NCBI RefSeq assembly: GCF_013403985.1
Contig: NZ_JABFDF010000004.1
Span: 372,001 to 436,000, forward strand
Direction of reading: 5' to 3'
Origin: Winogradskyella ludwigii
GTDB taxonomy: Bacteria > Bacteroidota > Bacteroidia > Flavobacteriales > Flavobacteriaceae
DNA: 64,000 nucleotides
The position numbers and the translations under genes were made by a program. Of the stretch, positions 1 to 9,007 are shown one piece after another; within the stretch, counting starts at the first letter, position 1; every line of letters starts with the position of its first letter. The notes beneath the pieces were generated by a model. That model was not told the DNA's origin. It did not search any database and saw only the letters and a list, made by a program, of their open reading frames with translations.

Positions 1-1
1 A

Positions 2-739
2 GGACAAACTTTACCTGAAGGTGCTGACAAACCTGTTTTTGGCCCTTCTAAATTAGTAGACTTTGAGCTTGAAATGGCATTTATTACTACTGATGCTAAC
101 GATTTAGGAGAACCAATTCCTATTGAAGAAACGGAAGAATATATTTTTGGATTGGTATTATTTAATGATTGGTCTGCTCGCGATATTCAGAAATGGGAAT
201 ATGTACCACTTGGACCCTTTTTAGGAAAAAGTTTTGCATCATCAATGTCTCCGTGGATTGTAACTTTAGATGCTTTAGAACCGTTTAGAACTGAAAGTCC
301 AAAACAATCTCCAAAGCCTCTTGATTACCTTCAAACTAAAGGTAAAAAGAGTTTTGATATTAATTTAGAAGTTGGTATTCAACCCAAAGGTGCTAAAGAA
401 ACTACAGTTGCTAAATCTAACTTTAAATATATGTATTGGAATATGGCGCAGCAATTAGCCCATCATACGGTTAATGGTTGCCCTATAAATTCTGGTGATG
501 TAATGGGAAGTGGAACAATATCTGGTCCAACACCAGATTCTTATGGTTCTATGTTAGAATTGAGTTGGAAAGGCACAAAGCCTTTACAATTAAAAGACGG
601 AACAGAACGTAAATTTATTAATGATAACGATACTGTTATTATGAGAGGGTATTGTGAAAATGATGATATCCGAATTGGTTTTGGTTCTGTAAAAACAAAA
701 TTATTACCTGTTTTTGATTCTAAGAAAAAGAAGAAATAA
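2..739 (+). CDS. fahA: Fumarylacetoacetase, C-terminal part (gene enters from the left edge)
   Basis: Last step of tyrosine breakdown: hydrolyses 4-fumarylacetoacetate to fumarate and acetoacetate. The frame is open from base 2, so about 245 residues of a roughly 420-residue enzyme are present and the start lies outside the window. Visible family motifs are DFELEMAF (two metal-binding Glu), NDWSARDIQKWEY (metal-binding Asp and catalytic-site Arg/Gln), LGKSF (active-site Lys) and GSGTISGP near the C terminus. The N-terminal catalytic His region is not visible. The tail ends in a run of Lys. A strong terminator follows. The motif set is specific enough that another FAA-hydrolase family member is unlikely. 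Confidence 0.95.
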   Translation, partial: GQTLPEGADKPVFGPSKLVDFELEMAFITTDANDLGEPIPIEETEEYIFGLVLFNDWSARDIQKWEYVPLGPFLGKSFASSMSPWIVTLDALEPFRTESPKQSPKPLDYLQTKGKKSFDINLEVGIQPKGAKETTVAKSNFKYMYWNMAQQLAHHTVNGCPINSGDVMGSGTISGPTPDSYGSMLELSWKGTKPLQLKDGTERKFINDNDTVIMRGYCENDDIRIGFGSVKTKLLPVFDSKKKKK

Positions 740-759
740 ACTATTAGATAAAAAATATT

Positions 760-799
760 AAAGAGAAGATTAGAGTTTAATTACTTTAATCTTCTTTTT
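760..799 (+). terminator. Intrinsic terminator after fumarylacetoacetase
   Basis: AGAAGATTA (764-772) pairs with TAATCTTCT (787-795). The inner AGT/ACT bases extend the stem, and it is followed by a T run. A-rich sequence on the 5' side means it could also serve the convergent gene that ends at 865. Confidence 0.8.
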
Positions 800-864
800 G
801 GTTTAACACATTATCAATAAAGCTCTATTACTCTATACTTTTCACGTTCTTCTAAGATTGAAAA

Positions 865-2550
865 CTAAAAGGGAGCTTCACAACTAAAACTTGCCCACTC
901 CTTCTTTACTGGATGTTCAAAACTTAAGGTTTCTGCATGAAGATGTAATCGATTGGAAACAGTTCCGTACAAATCATCTCCAACAATTGGCATATTTAAA
1001 CCTTTATGATGTGCTGCATGCACTCTTAACTGATGCGTCCGCCCAGAGATTGGATAAAAATGAATTCGTGTTTTATTATTATATACCTCTACAACTTCAA
1101 ACTTTGTCTTTGCTTTTTTTCCATGCTCATAACAAACTAATTGTCTTGGTCTGTTGTTTAAATCTACACGAAGTGGCAAATCTATTACTCCTTCTTTAGT
1201 TTGAAGTTCTCCTTCTAAAACAGCAACATAGCGTTTTTTAATAGTTCGTTCTATAAATTGTTTTTGAAGTTTTTTATGGGTTCTTTCATTCTTAGCGACT
1301 AATAACAAACCTGAAGTAGACATATCTAATCGATGCAATAATAAAGGCCCTGTTGCATCTGGCAAATAGGATTGCATTCGTGTTAAAACAGAATCTTTTA
1401 TCGTTTTTCCTGGCACTGATAAAAACTCGTTAGGTTTGTTTAATACCAATAAAAAATCGTCTTCATAGATAATTTCTAATTCTCCTTTAAAAACGCCAGC
1501 TAATTCTATAGGATTAGGTTCTACATCTAAACCTTGCATCATGTGTCCTAAAATAGGTTCGCATCTGCTACGACAAGATGGGTAGAATTGTCCGTGTTTT
1601 CTAACTTCTTTTGTTGGCGAAATTCCCCAATAAAATTCTGCCATAGCAATGGGTTTCAAATTGTTTTCATAAGCATATTGAAACAATTTAGGTGCTGCAC
1701 ATTCACCTGCTGCTGCAGGAGGTTTTCCTAAATCCGTTGCTTTAAAAATAGTTATTAAATCTTTGCTTTCACCATTGGCATTTAAAAATTGATACTGTTC
1801 GTGAATTCGTTTCTGCAAACTTGCAGATAACGTTTTTCTTTCAAGTTTTAAAGTTTCAATAGGTTGTATTAATTCCTTTAGAACCTTTTCTGCATTGGTA
1901 ATAGCAGCTTCTAAATTCAATTTTAAATATTTTAAATCAATATTACTCTGAATACTTTGTTGTTTTAAGGTTTCTAAAAAGGCTACTTTTTCTGATGCTG
2001 AAAGTTGTTGCTCTGCTTCTACTCTACGTTGTTTTCGCTTTTGTTTTTGGGCTTTTGCATTGGTTTTAAACGCTTCGAGCTTAAGAACACCTTGGATTTT
2101 CGTTTGTTCTAAATGTATTTTAGCTTTTTCTAATTCGGGATTTTGCTCTAAAGTTTCAATTTTAAGCGTTAATTGATTTACATAGATTTCATTTTGCTTG
2201 TAGAATCCATCTTTATTCAACGTATCATAAATTGGCGGTACAAATCCTTTTAAATGATTGCTTTCTGCTAATTTTCCTGAAAATGCGGTGAGGTATCCTA
2301 ATTGTTTTTCGGCATTTTCAACAATCATTACACCAAACATTTTTCCAATTTTTATGCCTTGCTTCTCTTTATCTAATCCAAAATTATGTTCAAAATCTGT
2401 TTGAGAATTTAAATAGGCTTTTATATCGTCTGCAGCTTTAATGCAAAGTGGATGTGGCGTGTAATAAAAGGGATAGGTAAACTGTTCCGGAAGTGTTTCC
2501 GAAAAATCAAATTCTATGGGATGAAAACAATTGTTTTCTTTATAAAACAT
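865..2550 (-). CDS. RluA-family 23S/tRNA pseudouridine synthase with long N-terminal extension
   Basis: Isomerises uridine to pseudouridine in structured RNA, in the cytoplasm. The catalytic domain fills roughly residues 350-561 and carries HRLDMSTSGLLL with the catalytic Asp at residue 409, followed by the SGRTHQLRVH motif. The first 340 or so residues are not part of the usual RluA fold. Residues about 120-260 are rich in Lys, Glu and Gln and look coiled-coil, and residues about 285-345 contain several Cys and His. At 561 residues it is about twice the length of E. coli RluA. Long versions of this kind occur in Bacteroidetes. Which RNA position it modifies cannot be read from sequence. Confidence 0.88.
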   Translation of the reverse strand: MFYKENNCFHPIEFDFSETLPEQFTYPFYYTPHPLCIKAADDIKAYLNSQTDFEHNFGLDKEKQGIKIGKMFGVMIVENAEKQLGYLTAFSGKLAESNHLKGFVPPIYDTLNKDGFYKQNEIYVNQLTLKIETLEQNPELEKAKIHLEQTKIQGVLKLEAFKTNAKAQKQKRKQRRVEAEQQLSASEKVAFLETLKQQSIQSNIDLKYLKLNLEAAITNAEKVLKELIQPIETLKLERKTLSASLQKRIHEQYQFLNANGESKDLITIFKATDLGKPPAAAGECAAPKLFQYAYENNLKPIAMAEFYWGISPTKEVRKHGQFYPSCRSRCEPILGHMMQGLDVEPNPIELAGVFKGELEIIYEDDFLLVLNKPNEFLSVPGKTIKDSVLTRMQSYLPDATGPLLLHRLDMSTSGLLLVAKNERTHKKLQKQFIERTIKKRYVAVLEGELQTKEGVIDLPLRVDLNNRPRQLVCYEHGKKAKTKFEVVEVYNNKTRIHFYPISGRTHQLRVHAAHHKGLNMPIVGDDLYGTVSNRLHLHAETLSFEHPVKKEWASFSCEAPF

Positions 2551-2765
2551 AGGCTTTTTATTGATTTGTAAAGAAACGAAAATATATCCTAATCGTTAGT
2601 TCAAGTGAAATTGTATTTTAGTAATATGGTATTGATAATCTTTAGGTATTGAATGCTTCTTATTTGAATTTTTCATACTTCAAAAATCACTTGAAGTCAC
2701 GAAAGTTTTTTACTTTGGCATCATAATTGGAATTGCAGTTATATAACCAATAAAAACCCAAGATT

Positions 2766-3941
2766 ATGAAAAGATTTTTACTCTTAACAGTCCTTGTTTC
2801 GGTACTTGTATCTTGTAGTGCCAAAAAACAAATTGAAACCGCAATTAGCCATGGGAATTATGACCATGCTATTTCTGAAGCTTTAGAAAAACTTGAAAAT
2901 AACAAAGATAAAAATCGCAAACAAGATTATGTTGTTATGCTTGAGGATGCATATTATAAAGTTTTAGAAGAAGATTTACAGAATATTTCACATCTAAAAA
3001 AAGATGGAAATCCTGAACAATACAAAACTATTTATGAAACATATGTAGATTTAGATAATAGACAAAATGCTATTAAACGTGTCTTACCTCTACAAATAAA
3101 TGGAAAAACGTTAAAATTACAGTTTAGCGATTATAGTTCTGAAATTGTAGATTATAGATACAAAACTTCAGATTATTTAATAGATGAAGGCATTGCGCTT
3201 TTAGATTCTAAAGACAAATACAATGCTCGTGAAGCTTATGATATCTTTAGTTATATAGAACGTATTAATCCTAATTTTGAAGAAACCAGAAGTTTAATGA
3301 CTGAGGCTCATTTAAAAGGAACTGATTATATTAATGTTTCAATTGTAAATGAGACCAATCAAATTATACCTCAGCAATTAGAAGCAGACTTGTTAGATTT
3401 TAACACCTATGGATTAGATCAATTCTGGACAACCTATCACTCAAACTCAGTAGAGACTATAAACTACGATTTTGCGATGCAATTACAATTAAAACAAATT
3501 AATGTCTCTCCAGAGCGTATAAATGAGCGTCAGGTATTAAGAGAACAAGAAATCATTGACGGATGGGAATACCTATTAGATCGTGCAGGAAATGTAAGAA
3601 AAGATAGCCTTGGAAATGATATAAAGATTGATAAAATAGTTAATGTCAAAGCAAGACTTACTGAAATTACACAAACTAAATCTACACAAGTTATCGCAGA
3701 TGTTGTTTATACCGATTTAATTAAAAATCAAACTATAGATACATTTACTATAGATAGCGGGTTTGTTTTCGAAAACATATTCGGTGTATTTAAAGGAGAT
3801 GAACGTGCTTTAAATAAAAATGATAGAAATTTAGTAAGACAAAGACAAATTGGATTTCCTTCTGATGAACAAATGATATTTGATACAGGAGAAGACTTAA
3901 AACTAAAATTGAAAGCTATTATAGGCTCTTATAAGGTCTAA
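2766..3941 (+). CDS. Predicted lipoprotein of unknown function (391 aa)
   Basis: The N-terminal segment MKRFLLLTVLVSVLVSCS is a lipoprotein signal peptide with the lipidated Cys at residue 17, so the product should sit in a membrane facing the periplasm. Residues 20-180 are mostly helical and charged and resemble a tetratricopeptide-like array. The C-terminal half is richer in beta-type residues. No catalytic motif is seen. It stands alone, divergent from the pseudouridine synthase across 215 bases and convergent with ytxJ, with a shared terminator. The family seems limited to Flavobacteria, but I cannot name it. Confidence 0.8.
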   Translation: MKRFLLLTVLVSVLVSCSAKKQIETAISHGNYDHAISEALEKLENNKDKNRKQDYVVMLEDAYYKVLEEDLQNISHLKKDGNPEQYKTIYETYVDLDNRQNAIKRVLPLQINGKTLKLQFSDYSSEIVDYRYKTSDYLIDEGIALLDSKDKYNAREAYDIFSYIERINPNFEETRSLMTEAHLKGTDYINVSIVNETNQIIPQQLEADLLDFNTYGLDQFWTTYHSNSVETINYDFAMQLQLKQINVSPERINERQVLREQEIIDGWEYLLDRAGNVRKDSLGNDIKIDKIVNVKARLTEITQTKSTQVIADVVYTDLIKNQTIDTFTIDSGFVFENIFGVFKGDERALNKNDRNLVRQRQIGFPSDEQMIFDTGEDLKLKLKAIIGSYKV

Positions 3942-3948
3942 AAAAGAG

Positions 3949-3985
3949 AAAACCCTCAGTATTATTTTAATCCTGAGGGTTTTTC
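3949..3985 (+). terminator. Bidirectional intrinsic terminator
   Basis: AACCCTCAG (3951-3959) pairs perfectly with CTGAGGGTT (3973-3981), with T's on the 3' side and A's on the 5' side. It lies between two convergent genes and can stop transcription from both. Confidence 0.88.
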
Positions 3986-3996
3986 CTTTTATTAAT

Positions 3997-4383
3997 TTAA
4001 AGAAACTTCAACAAATCGATTTCATTAATTTCACCATGACTAGCATTAGCGACTACAACTCCATTATTTAGTACTAAAAGTTGAGGTGATTGATGCATTA
4101 CTTGAAATTTATAACCAACTTCATTAGACACATCTCTATAGCTCAGTAAGTCTAAATAATACAAATCTGCATTACTATCTACATCATAATCAGCCACAAA
4201 CTGCTTCATTACCATACTACTAATTCCGCAGCGTGTAGAATGCTTAAATATAATTTGAGTTTTTGTTTTAGATTTTTCAGCGATAACCTCTAATTGAGAC
4301 ACATCGTTTAAGGCTTGCCAAGGCAATACCTTTTCTACTTTAGCTTTTTTAGGCTCTGATGAACCAAATAACTTTTTAAACAT
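3997..4383 (-). CDS. ytxJ: YtxJ-like bacillithiol-system thioredoxin-fold protein
   Basis: Small (128 aa) monothiol, thioredoxin-fold protein of the YtxJ family, thought to act with bacillithiol as a bacilliredoxin-like protein in the cytosol. The single active-site Cys is residue 52 in HSTRCGIS, where many relatives have HSTRCPIS. The segment around residue 103, SPQLLVL, corresponds to the cis-Pro loop of the fold. The N terminus is basic and has no signal peptide. It is transcribed alone, with a good -7 element at 4406-4413. Assignment rests on the HSTRC motif and overall pattern; the biochemical role is inferred from the family. Confidence 0.85.
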   Translation of the reverse strand: MFKKLFGSSEPKKAKVEKVLPWQALNDVSQLEVIAEKSKTKTQIIFKHSTRCGISSMVMKQFVADYDVDSNADLYYLDLLSYRDVSNEVGYKFQVMHQSPQLLVLNNGVVVANASHGEINEIDLLKFL

Positions 4384-4405
4384 ATTTATTCTTTTATGGT
4401 AATTT

Positions 4406-4413
4406 CAAACTTA
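4406..4413 (-). promoter_or_regulatory. -7 element of ytxJ promoter
   Basis: Reads TAAGTTTG on the minus strand, an exact TAnnTTTG, and lies about 23 bases before the ytxJ ATG. No clear -33 TTG is seen. Confidence 0.55.
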
Positions 4414-4489
4414 GTAAAAAAAACAGATTATATCATTAATCTGATCTAGGTCATTTTATCAGTCGCAACAATTTCGTAATCTTACATTC

Positions 4490-4534
4490 CGACAAAAAGT
4501 CATTTTAAAAAGCATCAAAACAGACATTTTGTCG
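4490..4534. promoter_or_regulatory. Imperfect inverted repeat upstream of clpB
   Basis: CGACAAAAAGTC (4490-4501) and GACATTTTGTCG (4523-4534) are complementary at 11 of 12 positions across a 21-base spacer. A second, shorter inverted repeat (TCTTAC at 4541 and GTAAGA near 4559) follows. The position, about 120-160 bases before the clpB start, suits an operator or leader structure of a stress-controlled gene. It does not match the CIRCE or HAIR consensus. Confidence 0.4.
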
Positions 4535-4652
4535 CTTAATTCTTACAATTTAATATTGGTAAGATTATTGTCTAAAGATAGTCAAACACAACAATAAACA
4601 AGGTTGATTTAAAGGCTTAAACGTTTTTAAACGAACTATAAAACAATTAAAG

Positions 4653-7259
4653 ATGAACTTTAACAATTATACAATTAAATCGCAAGAAGCCATCCAGCAA
4701 GCTCAGGAGCTTGCGCAAGGTTTTGGTCATCAGCAAATAGAAAACGAGCATATTTTTAAAGCCCTTTTTAATGTTGATGAAAACGTACTACCATTCCTCT
4801 TAAAAAAGTTGAATGTTAATGTACCTATGCTTCAACAAATATTAGACAAAGAACTCGAAAGTTTTCCTAAAGTATCCGGAGGAGACCTTATGCTCTCTCG
4901 TGAGGCTAGTAAAACGTTAAACGAAGCCGCTATCATCGCTAAAAAAATGAATGATGATTACGTTTCTATTGAACATCTCATATTAGCGATATTTAAATCT
5001 AAAAGTAAAATTGCCCAAATTTTAAAAGATCAAGGTGTTACTGAAAAAGGTTTAAATGCTTCTATTGAAGAATTAAGAAAAGGCGATCGCGTAACCTCTC
5101 AAAACCAAGAAGAAACTTATAACTCACTTAATAAATACGCTAAAAACTTAAATCAATTAGCAAGAGATGGAAAACTAGATCCTGTGATTGGTCGTGATGA
5201 AGAAATTAGAAGAATCCTTCAAATCTTATCACGTAGAACAAAAAACAATCCGATTTTAGTAGGTGAACCAGGAACAGGTAAGACCGCCATTGCAGAAGGT
5301 TTAGCACACAGAATCATCGATGGAGATATACCAGAAAATCTAAAAGACAAGCAGATTTTTGCTCTAGATATGGGTTCTTTAATTGCAGGTGCCAAATTTA
5401 AAGGGGAATTTGAAGAACGACTTAAAGCAGTTATAAATGAAGTCACCGAAAGTAATGGCGATATCGTCTTATTTATTGATGAGATTCACACCTTAGTTGG
5501 TGCTGGTGGTGGACAAGGCGCTATGGATGCTGCAAACATTTTAAAACCTGCTTTAGCACGTGGCGAATTAAGAGCTATTGGTGCAACTACTTTAGATGAA
5601 TATCAAAAGTATTTTGAAAAGGATAAAGCTTTAGAGCGTCGTTTTCAAATGGTAAAGGTAGATGAGCCAGATACCGAAAGTGCTATTTCTATCCTTCGTG
5701 GTATTAAAGAAAAATATGAAGCGCATCACAAGGTTCAAATTAAAGATGAAGCGATTATAGGTGCTGTAGAATTATCACAGCGTTATATCACCAATCGTTT
5801 TTTACCAGATAAAGCCATTGATTTAATGGATGAGGCTGCGTCTAAATTACGAATGGAAATTAACTCTAAACCAGAAGAGTTAGATGTTTTAGACCGTAAA
5901 ATAATGCAGCTTGAAATTGAACATGAAGCCATTAAACGTGAAAAAGATGAAACGAAATTAAAAAGTTTAAAAGCTGATTTAGCGAATCTTAAAGAAGAAC
6001 GAAATGAGCTGAATGCGAAATGGATGTCTGAAAAAGAAGTCGTTGATAACGTTCAGAATATAAAAGAAGAGATTGAAAACTTTAAAATTGAAGCTGAACG
6101 CGCAGAACGTGATGGCGATTATGGAAAAGTAGCCGAAATCAGATACGGAAAAATAAAAGAGGCGAATGAACAGCTCGAAAAATATCAAAAAGAATTAGCT
6201 GAGCAGCAAGGCACATCTTTAATTAAAGAGGAAGTAACTTATGAAGATATCGCAGATGTTGTAGCGAAATGGACTGGAATACCAGTAACCAAAATGCTTC
6301 AAAGTGATCGTGAAAAATTACTAAAATTAGAAGACGAATTACACAAACGTGTTGTCGGACAAGAAGAAGCTATTGAAGCAGTTAGTGATGCTGTAAGACG
6401 CTCTAGAGCTGGATTACAGAATCCGCAAAAACCTATCGGAACTTTCTTATTCTTAGGAACAACAGGTGTTGGTAAAACAGAATTGGCAAAAGCATTAGCA
6501 GAATACCTGTTTGATGACGAAAACGCGATGACTCGTATTGACATGAGTGAATATCAAGAACGTCATGCAGTAAGTCGTTTGGTTGGCGCGCCTCCAGGAT
6601 ACGTTGGTTATGATGAAGGTGGACAATTAACAGAAGCTGTACGACGTAAACCTTATTCTGTAGTCTTATTAGATGAAATTGAAAAAGCGCATCCAGATAC
6701 ATTTAATATTTTATTACAAGTATTAGATGAAGGACGCTTAACGGATAACAAAGGAAGAATTGCAGACTTTAAAAACACGATTATAATTATGACCTCTAAT
6801 ATGGGAAGTCAGATTATACAAGACCGTTTTGAAGCTACTAAGGATATTCCTTCTGCCATTGAAGCTGCAAGAGTAGATGTATTAGCATTATTAAAACAAA
6901 CCGTAAGACCTGAGTTTTTAAACCGAATTGATGATACCATAATGTTTACACCTTTATCCAAAGAAAACATTGTTAACATTGTAGGTTTACAACTTAAGAG
7001 CATCACTAAAATGATAGCAAAACAAGGTATTACGTTTGATGCTACACCAGAAGCTGTAAGCTATTTAGCAGATAAAGGTTATAATCCAGAATACGGAGCA
7101 AGACCTGTAAAACGAGTGATACAAAAAGATGTTTTAAACCAGTTGAGTAAAGAAATATTAGCTGGTAAGGTTACAACAGACAGTATCATTTTATTAGATG
7201 AATTCGATGGGCAATTAGTCTTTAGAAACCAAGGAGATTTGGTTGCTGAAGAATTGTAA
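4653..7259 (+). CDS. clpB: ATP-dependent disaggregase ClpB
   Basis: Hexameric AAA+ chaperone that, with DnaK, pulls proteins out of aggregates after heat or other stress. The 868-residue length is normal. An N-terminal Clp repeat domain (about 1-150) is followed by the first ATPase module, with Walker A GEPGTGKT at 204-211. A Lys/Glu-rich coiled-coil middle domain (about 400-530) separates it from the second ATPase module, with GTTGVGKT at 602-609. The middle domain distinguishes it from ClpA and ClpC. ATG start. It is monocistronic, with a 269-base upstream region holding inverted repeats and a strong terminator downstream. Confidence 0.98.
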   Translation: MNFNNYTIKSQEAIQQAQELAQGFGHQQIENEHIFKALFNVDENVLPFLLKKLNVNVPMLQQILDKELESFPKVSGGDLMLSREASKTLNEAAIIAKKMNDDYVSIEHLILAIFKSKSKIAQILKDQGVTEKGLNASIEELRKGDRVTSQNQEETYNSLNKYAKNLNQLARDGKLDPVIGRDEEIRRILQILSRRTKNNPILVGEPGTGKTAIAEGLAHRIIDGDIPENLKDKQIFALDMGSLIAGAKFKGEFEERLKAVINEVTESNGDIVLFIDEIHTLVGAGGGQGAMDAANILKPALARGELRAIGATTLDEYQKYFEKDKALERRFQMVKVDEPDTESAISILRGIKEKYEAHHKVQIKDEAIIGAVELSQRYITNRFLPDKAIDLMDEAASKLRMEINSKPEELDVLDRKIMQLEIEHEAIKREKDETKLKSLKADLANLKEERNELNAKWMSEKEVVDNVQNIKEEIENFKIEAERAERDGDYGKVAEIRYGKIKEANEQLEKYQKELAEQQGTSLIKEEVTYEDIADVVAKWTGIPVTKMLQSDREKLLKLEDELHKRVVGQEEAIEAVSDAVRRSRAGLQNPQKPIGTFLFLGTTGVGKTELAKALAEYLFDDENAMTRIDMSEYQERHAVSRLVGAPPGYVGYDEGGQLTEAVRRKPYSVVLLDEIEKAHPDTFNILLQVLDEGRLTDNKGRIADFKNTIIIMTSNMGSQIIQDRFEATKDIPSAIEAARVDVLALLKQTVRPEFLNRIDDTIMFTPLSKENIVNIVGLQLKSITKMIAKQGITFDATPEAVSYLADKGYNPEYGARPVKRVIQKDVLNQLSKEILAGKVTTDSIILLDEFDGQLVFRNQGDLVAEEL

Positions 7260-7265
7260 GAAACA

Positions 7266-7298
7266 TAGACTGTAACATTATTTATTTGAAACAGTCTA
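7266..7298. repeat. Inverted repeat in the clpB 3' region
   Basis: TAGACTGT (7266-7273) and ACAGTCTA (7291-7298) are perfect complements, starting a few bases after the clpB stop. No T run follows, so it is not itself a terminator; it may be a 3' end stabiliser ahead of the real terminator. Confidence 0.5.
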
Positions 7299-7317
7299 TA
7301 AATTGATTGGTTGGTTG

Positions 7318-7363
7318 AAAGCAACACAAATTTTAAGCAATTAAAAGGCGTGTTGCTTTTTTT
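7318..7363 (+). terminator. Intrinsic terminator of clpB
   Basis: GCAACAC (7321-7327) pairs with GTGTTGC (7350-7356). Flanking A/T bases extend the stem, and seven T's follow. Confidence 0.85.
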
Positions 7364-7425
7364 ATGGTATAAAATCTAATTCTATTCCCTATTTTAGCAG
7401 AGCTACCATAATTAAGCAACCCGCT

Positions 7426-7806
7426 ATGAATATTATTAAATATTACAATTTAAATTACGCAGATGTGTTTATTTTCGATCATTACGTAATTAATCAAATA
7501 CACGAAGGTGTTACCATAGATGCTTTACAAGATAAACGTGTAAACGAAATTATTCAAAAACATTTTAGCGGAAAGGATATGGTATATATTTCTAATCGTA
7601 TAAGATCATATTCCGTAGATCCATTAATATATCCACGAATGGAATTAATTCCTAATTTATTGGCAATCGCCATTGTTCCAAAAACGCTATCCATGAAAAA
7701 AAGCGCAGAATTTGAGGGCAATTTTTATGATAAGCCTTTTGAAATTTTTGACACGTTAAGTGAAGCTATAAAATGGGCAGATGGCATTTCTAAGAAGTCC
7801 GATTAG
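7426..7806 (+). CDS. Small protein of unknown function, possibly STAS-like
   Basis: A 126-residue soluble protein without signal peptide or membrane segment. The alternating strand-helix pattern, and the way it runs from a central strand into a C-terminal helix (SEAIKWADGI), recall small STAS or SpoIIAA-like proteins. I do not recognise a catalytic or ligand motif. It begins at an ATG about 60 bases after the clpB terminator, so it probably has its own promoter. A long non-coding region follows. Function unknown. Confidence 0.65.
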   Translation: MNIIKYYNLNYADVFIFDHYVINQIHEGVTIDALQDKRVNEIIQKHFSGKDMVYISNRIRSYSVDPLIYPRMELIPNLLAIAIVPKTLSMKKSAEFEGNFYDKPFEIFDTLSEAIKWADGISKKSD

Positions 7807-8002
7807 ATATTCCATTTTTTGTCTTAATTTATATAACTATAATAATGTTGCCTTAACAGTATCCATTTACCACTCCTTTTAATACTTAAAATCGAACTCG
7901 AATACGGAAGCATGTAAACTTCAACAATCGAGAAATTAAGCATGTCAAATTAGAAAAATCTTACAATTTACGAAGTCTGATTTGTGAAGAATAATACACT
8001 TC

Positions 8003-8033
8003 ATCGATGTTAATCTCAAACCAAAACATCGAT
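8003..8033. promoter_or_regulatory. Perfect 9-bp inverted repeat upstream of deoC
   Basis: ATCGATGTT and AACATCGAT are separated by 13 bases and lie about 165 bases before the likely -7 element. It could be a regulator binding site or a hairpin of an unannotated transcript. Confidence 0.4.
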
Positions 8034-8195
8034 AAACAGTAAACTTGTAACACTTCAATTCAAAATTGTTTTAATCATTCTAAAAAATTCAAAAAAAACA
8101 TTCTGTAATTCAGTCAATTGCATTGAAAAAATAATTATTCGATAAACGACATTATAAATTATAAAATTTTAATAGCTCTTTAGCCGATAAATCAT

Positions 8196-8203
8196 TACTT
8201 TTG
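8196..8203 (+). promoter_or_regulatory. -7 element of deoC promoter
   Basis: TACTTTTG matches TAnnTTTG. Transcription would start near 8210, giving a leader of about 108 bases that contains the 8254-8282 hairpin. Confidence 0.6.
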
Positions 8204-8317
8204 TCGAGCTATTTAATTCCAATCAAATTTAAGAGACTTATTGACTTGATACTAGTAATCCCTCTACTCGTAGGAAATTACTGTGGCTAATTTTGATAAA
8301 AACCCTACTTATAATAT

Positions 8318-8980
8318 ATGAATTTAAATAGATACATAGATCACACTTTATTAAGTGCCTCTGCTACTGAAGCAGACATATTACAACTTTGTAACGAAGC
8401 TATAAAATATAATTTTTATTCCGTTTGTGTGAATAGCAGTTATGTTTTGCTTGCCAAGCAAGCCTTAGGCAAATCTGATGTTAAAGTTTGTACAGTCGTT
8501 GGTTTCCCGTTAGGAGCAATGTCTAGAGAAGCAAAAATATTTGAAGCAAAAACGGCTATCGACCAAGGTGCTTCTGAAATCGACATGGTTATAAATATCG
8601 GTCGTCTTAAAAGTCAGAATTATATTGCTGTGCTTAAAGAGATCAGCGATATGAAAAGTGCCATTGGACGAACAACGCTTAAAGTTATTCTAGAAATAAG
8701 CGAACTTTCAAAAAATGAAATTGTAAAAGCTTGCGAAATTTGTATTGACGCAAAAGCTGATTTTGTAAAAACCTCAACCGGATTTTCTAAAAGTGGTGCA
8801 ACATTAACCGCTGTTAAAATAATGAGAAAAACAGTTAGAGATAAACTTAAAATAAAAGCTTCAGGTGGTATTAGAGATGCAGAAACTGCGCTTAAATATA
8901 TTGATATTGGTGTGGATAGAATTGGAGCTTCGTCTGGAGTTGCCATGATGAATAATATCACATCAGATGCTGTATATTAA
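8318..8980 (+). CDS. deoC: Deoxyribose-phosphate aldolase
   Basis: Class I aldolase that cleaves 2-deoxyribose-5-phosphate to acetaldehyde and glyceraldehyde-3-phosphate. The Schiff-base Lys is residue 151 in FVKTSTGF, and the second active-site Lys is residue 180 in IKASGGI. Asp in IDMVINIG belongs to the same site. The 220-residue length is normal for the short bacterial form. ATG start. It is followed 27 bases later by deoD, so the two genes cover successive steps of deoxynucleoside salvage: phosphorolysis, then cleavage of the released sugar phosphate after mutase action. No phosphopentomutase gene is seen here. Confidence 0.96.
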   Translation: MNLNRYIDHTLLSASATEADILQLCNEAIKYNFYSVCVNSSYVLLAKQALGKSDVKVCTVVGFPLGAMSREAKIFEAKTAIDQGASEIDMVINIGRLKSQNYIAVLKEISDMKSAIGRTTLKVILEISELSKNEIVKACEICIDAKADFVKTSTGFSKSGATLTAVKIMRKTVRDKLKIKASGGIRDAETALKYIDIGVDRIGASSGVAMMNNITSDAVY

Positions 8981-8995
8981 TTAAAACAGTTTGCG

Positions 8996-9003
8996 TAACT
9001 TTG
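8996..9003 (+). promoter_or_regulatory. -7 element directly before deoD
   Basis: TAACTTTG, an exact TAnnTTTG, ends four bases before the deoD ATG. The predicted transcript start falls on or next to the start codon. Confidence 0.5.
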
Positions 9004-9007
9004 TTTC

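Larger units (their letters stand above)
7807..8317. other. Non-coding region of 511 bases before deoC
   Basis: No open frame of note and no tRNA-like fold were found. It contains a perfect 9-base inverted repeat, ATCGATGTT (8003-8011) and AACATCGAT (8025-8033). It also holds a -7 element TACTTTTG (8196-8203). In the presumed deoC leader, a hairpin joins AGTAAT (8254-8259) to ATTACT (8277-8282) with an inner CCT/AGG. The rest is AT-rich sequence without visible signals. Confidence 0.6.

Noticed and set aside
7807..8317. tRNA or riboswitch in the region before deoC
   Set aside because: No cloverleaf, no T-loop sequence and no known riboswitch core could be recognised by eye; only simple inverted repeats.
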